Under the pieces are notes generated by a model. That model worked only from the letters and a program-made list of their open reading frames with translations. It searched no databases and was not told where the DNA came from. A DNA stretch of 64,000 nt from Sphingomonas panacisoli. GTDB taxonomy: Bacteria; Pseudomonadota; Alphaproteobacteria; Sphingomonadales; Sphingomonadaceae. Below are positions 38,208 to 46,284 of this stretch, in pieces (within the stretch, counting starts at the first letter, position 1; every line of letters starts with the position of its first letter). Made by a program: the position numbers and the translations under genes. The stretch lies in contig NZ_CP042306.1 in assembly GCF_007859635.1 (NCBI RefSeq), positions 1,116,001-1,180,000 of the forward strand. Reading direction: 5' to 3'.

Positions 38208-40136
38208 CTAGATATCGATCGCCAGATAACCGGTGATGAACCGCCCGTTATTCGCCCCGTAAACGCCCGGCCCTGCCGAGTTGAAGCCCTTGGCGTCGAA
38301 CAGGTTGGCGACCTGGATCCGTAGCGTGGCGTTCTTTGTGGCGAGCTTGAAGCGATAGCGGCCACCCATCGCGACCGATACGCGCGACGGTATCGAGACC
38401 AGATTGTCGGTCGTCGAGGGTATGCTGGCCCGCTGCGTCATTGCGGCGTCGAGCGACAGGCCCTCGATGATCGGCGTGCGCCAATTGAGGTTCATGTTGA
38501 GCGAGTGCCCGGCCAGACCGACCGGCCGCGGGCCGATATTGCCGAGCGCCGTCGCATCGCGCACCACGCGCGCGTCGAGGAAATAGCCGCCGGCGACGAC
38601 GTTCAGCCGGCCGGTGACGTTGCCCGATACCGAGAATTCGGCGCCACGGCTGCGCGTCGTCCCGATCTGCGTGTAGTTCGCGGCGGCGTCGAACCCGAAA
38701 TAGGGCTTTTTCAGGTCGAACACGCCCGCAATCACCGTGACGTTGCCGGCAACGTTCCAGCGCACGCCGGCATCCTTTTGTTCGGTCAGCACGGCGTCGA
38801 GCGGCTGATTGCGATTGGCGGCGTTGGGCGGCGCGACGCCGCTTTCCTCCAGGCCCCGCGCATAGCCGGCATAAATGGTGATCGCCTTCGACACGTTGAC
38901 CGCTGCGGTGCCGTTGTAGAGCCACGGATTCGATCGCGAGACGATCGGCGCGACGCCCGGCAGTTCGGTGACCTTGCGGTAGTTTGCGCGCGACACGCCG
39001 AAGCTTACTTCGCCGACATTGCGCCAGCGCCCGTCATAGGCGACGCCGATCGTGGTCTGATCGACGCGGTTGCGCGACAGCGGACCAAACACGAACGCCG
39101 GCTTGGGTGAATCCTCTGTTTCGCCGATCCGCGTCGGGCCCAGATCGACTTCGTCCGATCCGCCATATTCGCGCTTCGCGCTGCGCTCGCGGACGCTCAG
39201 ATGGATGACGTGCAGCCGCGGCCCGTCGACGATGCTGTGCGTGACGCGGAACTCGCCGCTCAGCGAATTCTTGATGTTGCGCGGGTCGGCCACGATCAAC
39301 CGACTGGTCGCGGTACCATCGGGCTCGACGCCGAGCAGCAGGTTCGTCCACCCCGCCTTCATGTCGTAGATCGACTGGAACGCGCCGAGGCGGACGAGCC
39401 AGTTCTTGGCCGGAGCGTAGGATGCCAGCACACCCTTGTTGGTGCCGGTGTAGCGAAAATCGGCCCATTGCGGCCCGTTGAATTGGTGGAGCGGCGGCTG
39501 TGGGGGCAGGAAGTTGCCCGCCGGAACGTAGAACGGCCCGGCCTCGTCGTTATAGTCGTTGTACATCGTCCAGAACGGCACGATCTCGACCCCCGCCGCC
39601 GGGCGCCAACGCAGGATCAGCGCCTGGCCGTGATTGAAATTGTTGGTGCCGTCGGGAAACGACACGCGATTTCCGGTCAGGCCATAACCCAAAGAAATCT
39701 GCTTGTTGATCGGCAATGATCCATCGATTTCAATGCCGTACGAACCATAGCTGTCACCGTTCAGCAGGATCGACGCGCCCGGCTTACTGTCCGGACGGCG
39801 CAGTGCCTGATCGACGATCCCGCTCGGTGCCGCGAACGGATAGCCTTGAGCGGACAGTCCGACCTTGATCGCGGTCGATGTGTTGATCGTGCTGGGCAGG
39901 CCGAACGTCGGATCGAAATAGAGTCCTTCGATCCGCACGTTGCCGGCATTGCTGGGGGAGAAGCCGCGTGCGTTATTGGCGTTGTAGATGCCGATCGTCT
40001 CGCGACCGGTACTGAACCCGAACGCATCCTCGGCCTCGGTCACGGCATTGTCTTCGGTACGGTCTTGGGCCCAGGCGGGCAGGGCGGTCGCCGCACACAA
40101 CAACGCCAGCGACATCGAACCGAACCGCATCATCAT
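38208..40136 (-). CDS. TonB-dependent receptor-like outer-membrane protein, reduced plug
   Basis: The 642-residue precursor has a signal peptide (MMMRFGSMSLALLCAATALPAWA). The segment IGIYNANNARGFSPSNAGNVRIEGLYFDP matches the second half of a plug domain, but the first half with a TonB box and the usual secretin/plug start is missing or very short. The remainder shows repeated amphipathic strands and ends on DI rather than Phe, although the final strands (RFKLATKNATLRIQVANLFDAKGF) are TonB-receptor-like. GGGAGGG precedes the start. A likely role is uptake of a large ligand such as a siderophore; unproven. Confidence 0.8.
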   Translation of the reverse strand: MMMRFGSMSLALLCAATALPAWAQDRTEDNAVTEAEDAFGFSTGRETIGIYNANNARGFSPSNAGNVRIEGLYFDPTFGLPSTINTSTAIKVGLSAQGYPFAAPSGIVDQALRRPDSKPGASILLNGDSYGSYGIEIDGSLPINKQISLGYGLTGNRVSFPDGTNNFNHGQALILRWRPAAGVEIVPFWTMYNDYNDEAGPFYVPAGNFLPPQPPLHQFNGPQWADFRYTGTNKGVLASYAPAKNWLVRLGAFQSIYDMKAGWTNLLLGVEPDGTATSRLIVADPRNIKNSLSGEFRVTHSIVDGPRLHVIHLSVRERSAKREYGGSDEVDLGPTRIGETEDSPKPAFVFGPLSRNRVDQTTIGVAYDGRWRNVGEVSFGVSRANYRKVTELPGVAPIVSRSNPWLYNGTAAVNVSKAITIYAGYARGLEESGVAPPNAANRNQPLDAVLTEQKDAGVRWNVAGNVTVIAGVFDLKKPYFGFDAAANYTQIGTTRSRGAEFSVSGNVTGRLNVVAGGYFLDARVVRDATALGNIGPRPVGLAGHSLNMNLNWRTPIIEGLSLDAAMTQRASIPSTTDNLVSIPSRVSVAMGGRYRFKLATKNATLRIQVANLFDAKGFNSAGPGVYGANNGRFITGYLAIDI

Positions 40137-40164
40137 CCCTCCCGAACAGCGTTGTAACGCCTTA

Positions 40165-40183
40165 TGACACTATATCAGTGCCA
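40165..40183. promoter_or_regulatory. Imperfect palindrome upstream of the receptor gene
   Basis: TGACACT-atatc-AGTGCCA matches its own reverse complement in six of seven positions per arm. It lies 29 bases before the receptor start on the minus strand, at a place where a repressor could block its promoter, and 200 bases before the lactate monooxygenase gene on the plus strand. Confidence 0.4.
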
Positions 40184-40386
40184 CACCCGCTGAACAGTCG
40201 ATGAATGGTGCGACGAAGCCGCCGATCTTGCTACGAATGGTCCGTATCGACTGACGAATGGCGGCGAAGCATATTCCAAACAACGGCCGCCGAGCGTCCG
40301 ATTCGTATTACGTGCGAGCGAGCGAGACAGCCGCATCCTCTTTCGCCATAACGGCACCGAGAACACGTACGGAAAGAGAGCGCGGC

Positions 40387-41547
40387 ATGGGCCATTTCGG
40401 CGATTATCAGAACGAGATTTACGGCGCTGGCCTGCGCGGCGTGCTGACCAAGCTGCCGGTCGATTATGCGACGCTCGTCCAGCGCGCGACCGCCGCGATG
40501 CCGCCGCACGTGCTCAACTATGTCCAGGGCGGGTGCGGGGACGAGTGGACGCAGGACCAGAATGCCGCCGCGTTCCGCCACTGGGGCATGGTGCCGCGGA
40601 TGATGGTCGGGACGACCAGCCGCGATCTGTCGACGACGATCTTCGGCCACAAATATCACAGCCCGATCTTCATGAGCCCGATCGGCGTCACCGGAATCTG
40701 CACGCCGGACCAGCATGGCGACGTCGCCGCGGCGCAGGCGTCGGCGATGACCGGGGTGCCGATGACGGTGTCGACGCTGGGCAACGACACGATGGAGGAC
40801 GTCGCGGGGCAGCTGGGCGAGGTGCCGGGCTTCTTCCAGCTCTACACGCCGCGCGACAAGGACTTGGCGGAAAGCCTGATCCGCCGGGCGGAGGCGGCGG
40901 GGTACCGCGCGCTGGTGGTGACGCTCGACACCTGGGTAACGGGTTGGCGCCCGCGCGACCTCAACGCCGGTAATTTCCCGCAGCTGCGCGGGCACGTGCT
41001 GGCCAATTACTTCGCCGATCCGGTGTTCGAGAAGATGCTGGGCAAGGACCCCGCGTCCGCCCCCGCCGAAGCGACGATGCTGTGGGCGTCGCAATTCGCA
41101 CGGCCGGTGACGTGGGACGACATGGCCTGGTACAAATCGGCGACCAAGATGCCGATCGTGCTCAAGGGGATTTGCCACCCCGACGACGCGAAAAAGGCGG
41201 TCGATATGGGCGCGGACGCCTTGTTCTGTTCGAACCATGGCGGACGCCAGGCCAATGGCGGGATCGCGGCGATCGACATGCTGCCGGGCGTAGTGGCGGC
41301 TGCCGGCGACGTGCCGGTGTGGTTCGACAGCGGTGTCCGATCGGGCAGCGATGTGATCAAGGCGCTGGCGCTCGGCGCGCAAGCCGTGGGGGTGGGGCGC
41401 CCCTTCGCTTACGGGCTCGCGCTCGACGGTGCCGCGGGCGCGGCGCACGTGCTCAAGTGCATCCTGGCCGAGGCCGATTTGATGATGGCGGTCAACGGCA
41501 TGCCGACGCTGGCCGATGTCCGTGCGGCAGGGGCGGCGCGGATTTAG
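40387..41547 (+). CDS. Lactate 2-monooxygenase-like FMN enzyme
   Basis: The 386-residue FMN-dependent alpha-hydroxyacid oxidase-family protein resembles mycobacterial lactate 2-monooxygenase in its beginning (FGDYQNEIYGAGLRGV), in YVQGGCGDEWTQ, DTWVTGWRPRDL and the active-site SNHGGRQANGG with the catalytic His. Expected reaction: lactate + O2 to acetate + CO2 + water. The start at 40387 follows GGAAAGAGAG; the frame is open to 40258 but the family N-terminus is here. Confidence 0.85.
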   Translation: MGHFGDYQNEIYGAGLRGVLTKLPVDYATLVQRATAAMPPHVLNYVQGGCGDEWTQDQNAAAFRHWGMVPRMMVGTTSRDLSTTIFGHKYHSPIFMSPIGVTGICTPDQHGDVAAAQASAMTGVPMTVSTLGNDTMEDVAGQLGEVPGFFQLYTPRDKDLAESLIRRAEAAGYRALVVTLDTWVTGWRPRDLNAGNFPQLRGHVLANYFADPVFEKMLGKDPASAPAEATMLWASQFARPVTWDDMAWYKSATKMPIVLKGICHPDDAKKAVDMGADALFCSNHGGRQANGGIAAIDMLPGVVAAAGDVPVWFDSGVRSGSDVIKALALGAQAVGVGRPFAYGLALDGAAGAAHVLKCILAEADLMMAVNGMPTLADVRAAGAARI

Positions 41548-41613
41548 CGTTTTCCTACACGGCTGGTCGCATGGTATTCTGCGAACCGCTCTTTCTCATG
41601 CCGAAAACCATCT

Positions 41614-41693
41614 CGTCACCCCGGCCTTGAGCCGGGGTCCCGCTCGATCCAACGCGAGAGATAGCGGGACCCCGGCTCAAGGCCGGGGTGACG
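41614..41693. repeat. Perfect 31-base inverted repeat (BIME-like)
   Basis: Positions 41614-41644 and 41663-41693 are exact reverse complements (each begins or ends with CGTCACCCCGGCC type sequence), separated by 18 bases. Each arm also folds on itself (CCCCGGC-CTTGA-GCCGGGG). It is the most regular member of the family in the window and lies between convergent genes. Confidence 0.92.
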
Positions 41694-41731
41694 AAGAATG
41701 AGCGAACAGAATACGGTCCCGCCCAAACGAC

Positions 41732-41765
41732 CGCGCTAGTGTCAACTTGGTGTCAACTTAGCAGG
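41732..41765. repeat. Tandem TGTCAAC element, copy 1
   Basis: TGTCAAC occurs at 41740-41746 and 41751-41757, 11 bases apart, in a block that is matched in 30 of 35 positions by the reverse strand of 60481-60515. It lies between two convergent genes, downstream of the large inverted repeat. Confidence 0.6.
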
Positions 41766-41800
41766 ATCGCGATTCGCCTATCGCGCTGATTTTGCTGGAT

Positions 41801-42691
41801 TCATGCCGTCGCCGGCGCCTTCGCCACTTCCTCGAACGCGTCGAGCACTTGGCCGATCAGCACCTCGGGCAGGTTATGCCCCATGCCGGCGATCTCGACG
41901 ATCTTCGCGCCCGGGATCGTCGCCGCCGTGTCGCGCCCGCCCGCCAGCGGCACCAGCGGGTCGTCGGCGCCGTGGATCACCATCGTCGGCGCGGTGATAC
42001 CCTTCAACGCCTCGCGCCGGTCGCCGCTCGCGACGATCGCTGCCATCTGGCGCGCGAAGCCGGTCGGATAATACATGCGGCGGAAATCGCGCAGCACGCG
42101 CTCGGTCAGCGCCGTTTCGTCGGCCGGATAGCCCGGGCTGCCGATCACCTTCTCGATCTTGATGCCGTGCGCGACGATCGCCGCCTCGTCGCTGCCGTCG
42201 GGTCGTGTGGTCAGTACCGCCATCGCCTCGGCCGTCGCGGCGGGCAGCGATGGGTTGCCGGTGGTCGACATGATCGACGTCAGCGACAGCACGCGGGTCG
42301 GATAGAGCGCCGCGACCATCTGCGCGATCATCCCGCCCATCGAGGCGCCCATGATGTGCGCCTTGTCGATGTCGAGCGCGTCGAGCAGCCCGACAGCATC
42401 GTCCGCCATGTCGCTGAGCAAGTACGGCACGTCGGGCTTGCTGCCCATCATCAGCGCGGTGACGATCGCGGTGATCGCCGGCGCGGGCTCGTCGTCGAGC
42501 TTGGTCGACAGCCCGATGTCGCGATTGTCGTAGCGGATCACGCGATAACCGCGCGCGACCAGCTCATCGACCATCGGCATCGGCCACAGGGTCAGCTGGG
42601 CACCGAGCCCCATGATGAGCAGCACCGGCGGCGCGTCCTTCGCGCCATAGTCTTCGTATTCGAGTTCGATGCCGTTAGCCTGCGCCTTCAT
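41801..42691 (-). CDS. Alpha/beta hydrolase
   Basis: The 296-residue cytoplasmic protein has the oxyanion-loop segment PVLLIMGLGAQLTLWP, YDNRDIGLSTK, the elbow GASMGGM with Ser, and HGADDPLVPLAGG with the acid Asp and the final GMGHNLPE with His. The pattern is close to RdmC-type methylesterases and non-haem haloperoxidase-like hydrolases. Substrate unknown. It is divergent from the small gene at 42767. Confidence 0.88.
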   Translation of the reverse strand: MKAQANGIELEYEDYGAKDAPPVLLIMGLGAQLTLWPMPMVDELVARGYRVIRYDNRDIGLSTKLDDEPAPAITAIVTALMMGSKPDVPYLLSDMADDAVGLLDALDIDKAHIMGASMGGMIAQMVAALYPTRVLSLTSIMSTTGNPSLPAATAEAMAVLTTRPDGSDEAAIVAHGIKIEKVIGSPGYPADETALTERVLRDFRRMYYPTGFARQMAAIVASGDRREALKGITAPTMVIHGADDPLVPLAGGRDTAATIPGAKIVEIAGMGHNLPEVLIGQVLDAFEEVAKAPATA

Positions 42692-42766
42692 TGCATTCTC
42701 CTATTTCGGGTATGGTCGCAGGGTGGCGGGTTGTCGGCAAGCCCCGTGTGGCTCAGAATGTGGGGC

Positions 42767-43024
42767 ATGGACTTCGACGACCAGCTCCGTCGCTATTTCG
42801 GGACCGCCGACATCGCGACGCTATCGCCCGATGGCCTTGCGGCAGGCGCCGAGCGGATGCGGGTCGAATTCGGCATGACGCAGGATCGCGGCCGGCGGTT
42901 CGCGCTTTGGGCGCTGATGCACATGCTCGGCGTCGCGCCCGACCTCGACGTGGCGTTCGCGGATCCCGCCGATCGCGACGCCGCGCGCGACTTTATGGAA
43001 ATGGCCGAGCCCGACGAGGATTAG
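42767..43024 (+). CDS. Small acidic protein of unknown function
   Basis: The 85-residue protein (MDFDDQLRRYFGTADIATLS...) is rich in Asp and Glu and predicted helical. An ATG at 42758 is also in frame; neither has a good ribosome binding site. The stop TAG overlaps the convergent nadE stop (TTAG). Similar small proteins are known in sphingomonads only as hypothetical, as far as I can tell. Confidence 0.65.
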   Translation: MDFDDQLRRYFGTADIATLSPDGLAAGAERMRVEFGMTQDRGRRFALWALMHMLGVAPDLDVAFADPADRDAARDFMEMAEPDED

Positions 43025-45081
43025 GGCAGGTTCGCGTCCAGCTCGTCGAGGAACGGCTTGGCGGTCCCGTCCGACGGCGCGCGCCAATCGCCGCGGGGGC
43101 TAAGCGCGCCGCCCGCCGACACCTTCGGCCCGTTAGGGATCGCCGACCGCTTGAACTGGCTGATCGTGAAGAAGCGGAACAGGAACTTCTCCAGCCAGCC
43201 GCGGATCGTCGGCAGGTCGTAGGCGGTGCGGGCCGCCGCCGGGAAATCGCGCGGCCAGCGGCCCCGGCTCGCATCCTCCCACGCCTTGAGCGCCAGGAAC
43301 GCGACCTTGGACGGCGCCATGCCATGGCGGACGATATAATGCGCGAAGAAGTCGTTGAGCGCGTAGGGACCGATCTTGCTCTCGGTCGATTGCAGCGCAC
43401 CGTCCGCGCCCGCAGGCACCAGCTCCGGCGAGATTTCCTGCGCCAGGATCGCCTCAAGCACGCGGTCGGTCTCGGCGTCATATTGGTCGGTACGGATGCA
43501 CCAGCGGATCAGGAACTGGATCAGCGTCTTCGGTACGCCGGCATTGACCGCGTAATGGCTCATCTGGTCGCCGACGCCGTAGGTGCACCAACCTAGCGCG
43601 AGTTCGCTGAGATCGCCGGTGCCGACCACCAGACCGTTGTGCTGGTTGGCGAGGCGGAACAGGTAATCGGTCCGCAGCCCCGCCTGGACGTTCTCGAACG
43701 TCACGTCATAGGTCGGCTTCCCGTCCGCGAACGGATGCCGCATGTCAGCGAGCATCTGCTCGGCGGCGGGGCGGATGTCGATCTCGTCCCCCGCCACGCC
43801 CAGCGCGCGCATCAGCGCCCAGGCGTTGGACTTGGTGCCCTCGCTCGTCGCGAAACCAGGCATGGTATAGCCGAGGATATGGTCGCGGGAGCGCCCGAGC
43901 CGGTCCATCGCCTTCGCCGCGACGATCAGCGCGTGGGTGGAATCGAGCCCGCCCGATACGCCGATCACTAGTCGTTCGGCTTTGGCGGCGACGACGCGCT
44001 GGGCGAGCGCGGTAACCTGGATGTTGAACGCCTCGTAGCAATCGGCGTCGAGCTTCTCCGGCGTGTTCGGCACGAACGGAAATCGGCGGATGTCGCGGCG
44101 CAGGCCGACATCGGCGAAGTCGGGCTTGGCCTCGAACGTCACGCGACGGAACGAGCCGGGGGCGAGGCCTTCGGCGCGGGCCGTGTCGTGGAAGGTGCCG
44201 TTGCGCATCCGCTCCTGCCGCACGCGGCCGCAATCGACGTCGGCGACGAGCAGTTCGGGATCGTTCTCGAACCGCGCCGACTCCGCGATAAGCTCGCCTA
44301 GTTCATGCACCATGCCCTGGCCGTCCCACGCCAGATCGGTGGTGCTCTCGCCCGGTCCCGCGGCGGAGAAGACATAGGCGCAGATCGCGCGGTCGGACTG
44401 CGCGGCCGAGAGCAACATGCGCTGGCGCGACTTGCCGATCACGACGTTGGACGCGGACAAGTTGCAGCAAACCAACGCCCCCGCCATCGCGGCGTAGGTC
44501 GATGGTGGGATCGGCGCCCAGAAATCCTCGCAAATCTCCGCGTGGAAGATGAAGTGCGGCAAATCGCTCGCGGTGAAGATCAAGTCGATGCCGAAGGAGA
44601 CGATCTGGCCGGCGACCGCGATGTCGTCCTCGACCACGTCGTACCCGCTCGTGAACCAGCGCTTCTCGTAATATTCGCGATAGTTGGGCAGATAGCTTTT
44701 CGGCACGACACCGAGGATGCGCCCGCGATGGATCGCGACGGCGCAATTGTAGAGCCGGCCGTCCTTGGTCAACGCCGCACCGACTAGCAGCACGGGCTTG
44801 AGCTTGGCTGTCGCCGCGGCGATCTCTGCCAGCGCGGCATCGGTGGCTCGCTGGATCGCGTCCTGCAGGTGCAGATCGTCGATCGCATAGGACGTGACGT
44901 TGAGTTCCGGAAAGACGAGCAAATCGCACGCTTCGGCATGCCCACGCTTCGCCAGCGCGATCGTCGCGGCGGCATTGGCCGCGATATCGCCGACGCTCGC
45001 GACCGGCGTGCAGGCCGCGACGCGCAGGAATTCATGCGCGTGGTGCGAGAAGAAACGGTGCGTCTTCGCCATGCGCGGCAC
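43021..45081 (-). CDS. nadE: NAD(+) synthase, glutamine-dependent
   Basis: The 686-residue enzyme amidates nicotinic acid adenine dinucleotide. The N-terminal nitrilase-type glutaminase domain has the Glu/Lys/Cys set (Cys in HAEICEDFWAP), and the C-terminal synthetase has GVSGGLDSTHAL and NLSASN-type segments. The start could be GTG 45081 (GGAG at seven bases) or ATG 45072 (three codons later). Cytoplasmic. It is the last gene on this strand in the block. Confidence 0.95.
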   Translation of the reverse strand: MPRMAKTHRFFSHHAHEFLRVAACTPVASVGDIAANAAATIALAKRGHAEACDLLVFPELNVTSYAIDDLHLQDAIQRATDAALAEIAAATAKLKPVLLVGAALTKDGRLYNCAVAIHRGRILGVVPKSYLPNYREYYEKRWFTSGYDVVEDDIAVAGQIVSFGIDLIFTASDLPHFIFHAEICEDFWAPIPPSTYAAMAGALVCCNLSASNVVIGKSRQRMLLSAAQSDRAICAYVFSAAGPGESTTDLAWDGQGMVHELGELIAESARFENDPELLVADVDCGRVRQERMRNGTFHDTARAEGLAPGSFRRVTFEAKPDFADVGLRRDIRRFPFVPNTPEKLDADCYEAFNIQVTALAQRVVAAKAERLVIGVSGGLDSTHALIVAAKAMDRLGRSRDHILGYTMPGFATSEGTKSNAWALMRALGVAGDEIDIRPAAEQMLADMRHPFADGKPTYDVTFENVQAGLRTDYLFRLANQHNGLVVGTGDLSELALGWCTYGVGDQMSHYAVNAGVPKTLIQFLIRWCIRTDQYDAETDRVLEAILAQEISPELVPAGADGALQSTESKIGPYALNDFFAHYIVRHGMAPSKVAFLALKAWEDASRGRWPRDFPAAARTAYDLPTIRGWLEKFLFRFFTISQFKRSAIPNGPKVSAGGALSPRGDWRAPSDGTAKPFLDELDANLP

Positions 45082-45110
45082 TTAGGCGCTCCGTTGCAAC
45101 CCCGCAATGA

Positions 45111-45404
45111 TCAGGCGTTGCCGTTCCGCCGCCGCGTGTCCCAGCCTTTGCGGGCGGCCGCCGATCGCGCTTCGGGCGAGCCGGCCTTGTGTGCCCGGCC
45201 GCCACGCGCCGACGAGACATGCGTATCGGCTTTGCCGCGACCCGATCCGGACTTGTTGCCGCCGCCCGATTCCTTGTTCACCGTTGCCCAAGCCCGCGCT
45301 TCTGCTTCCTTCTTTGGCGTGCCACGCTTTTCGTAGCCCTCTTCGATATGCTGCGCCTTGCGCTTCTGCTTGTCGGTATAGGCCGACTTGTCACCTTGGG
45401 GCAT
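45111..45404 (-). CDS. Small basic protein (plasmid-stabilisation-annotated family)
   Basis: The 97-residue protein (MPQGDKSAYTDKQKRKAQHI...) has EEGYEKRGTPKKEAEARAWATVNKE, then Gly/Lys/Ser-rich sequence and a basic tail. Homologues in alphaproteobacteria carry the name plasmid stabilisation protein without good support. The frame continues upstream to 45485, but the start at 45404 follows the family. It is divergent from the dioxygenase gene. Confidence 0.75.
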   Translation of the reverse strand: MPQGDKSAYTDKQKRKAQHIEEGYEKRGTPKKEAEARAWATVNKESGGGNKSGSGRGKADTHVSSARGGRAHKAGSPEARSAAARKGWDTRRRNGNA

Positions 45405-45477
45405 CGTTACCTCCAGCGTTCGTCGTTCCACAACGCGCATGGTGGACGCCGGTTCAGCCGCCCGGTTACAAGGGCGC

Positions 45478-46284
45478 ATGAGCATCGATATCGACAGCCC
45501 CTATGCCGTGTCCGATGGGCAGGTCGCACGGTTCGCCAGCGACGGCTTCATCCGGCTGAAGGACGTGTTCGACGCGGAAACCCTCGCGCATTTCGGCCGT
45601 GCGATCACCGAGCAAACGATCGCGCTCAACACGCAAACGCTGCCGCTCGAGGAAAGATCGACTTACGACAAGGCGTTCCTGCAGGTCATGAACCTGTGGC
45701 GCGAAGACGAAACCACGCGCGAGTTCGTGTTCGGCAAGCGGCTGGCGGGGATTGCGGCGCGATTGCTGCAGGTCGAAGGTGTCCGTCTCTACCATGATCA
45801 GTCGCTCTACAAGGAACCCGGCGGCGGCATCACGCCCGCGCATGCCGACCAATATTACTGGCCGCTTTCCAGCGACCGCACGATCACCGCCTGGGTGCCG
45901 CTGCAGGCGGTGCCGCAAGACATGGGGCCACTCGCTTTCTTCAAGGGCAGTCAGCACGTCGAGTTCGGCCGCGACCTCGGCATATCGGACGAAAGCGAAG
46001 CGGCGATCACCGCTGACATGGAGCGTCACGGCTTTCCGATCGTCGACGGCGCGTTCGATCTAGGCGAGGTCAGCTTTCATCTCGGATGGACGTTCCACCG
46101 TGCCGGGCCGAACCGCTCGCACGATCCGCGATCGGTGATGACAGTGATCTACATGGATCGCGACATGGTGCTGAAGGCGCCGGAGAACGATCAGCAACGG
46201 AGGGATTGGGACAAATGGTGCCCCGGCGCCGAAATCGGCCGGATCATCGATACGCCGCTTAACCCGGTGCTGTTCGAAGCGTGA
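45478..46284 (+). CDS. Phytanoyl-CoA dioxygenase (PhyH) family protein
   Basis: The 268-residue Fe(II)/2-oxoglutarate oxygenase has the iron ligands H122-x-D124 (THAD-like PAHADQYYW) and H207 (TFHRAGPN), and the Arg of the 2-oxoglutarate site is probably in DPRSVMT. Members hydroxylate a wide range of small molecules. The stop and the next start overlap (GTGA), so the downstream GH13 gene is probably translationally coupled. Confidence 0.85.
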   Translation: MSIDIDSPYAVSDGQVARFASDGFIRLKDVFDAETLAHFGRAITEQTIALNTQTLPLEERSTYDKAFLQVMNLWREDETTREFVFGKRLAGIAARLLQVEGVRLYHDQSLYKEPGGGITPAHADQYYWPLSSDRTITAWVPLQAVPQDMGPLAFFKGSQHVEFGRDLGISDESEAAITADMERHGFPIVDGAFDLGEVSFHLGWTFHRAGPNRSHDPRSVMTVIYMDRDMVLKAPENDQQRRDWDKWCPGAEIGRIIDTPLNPVLFEA

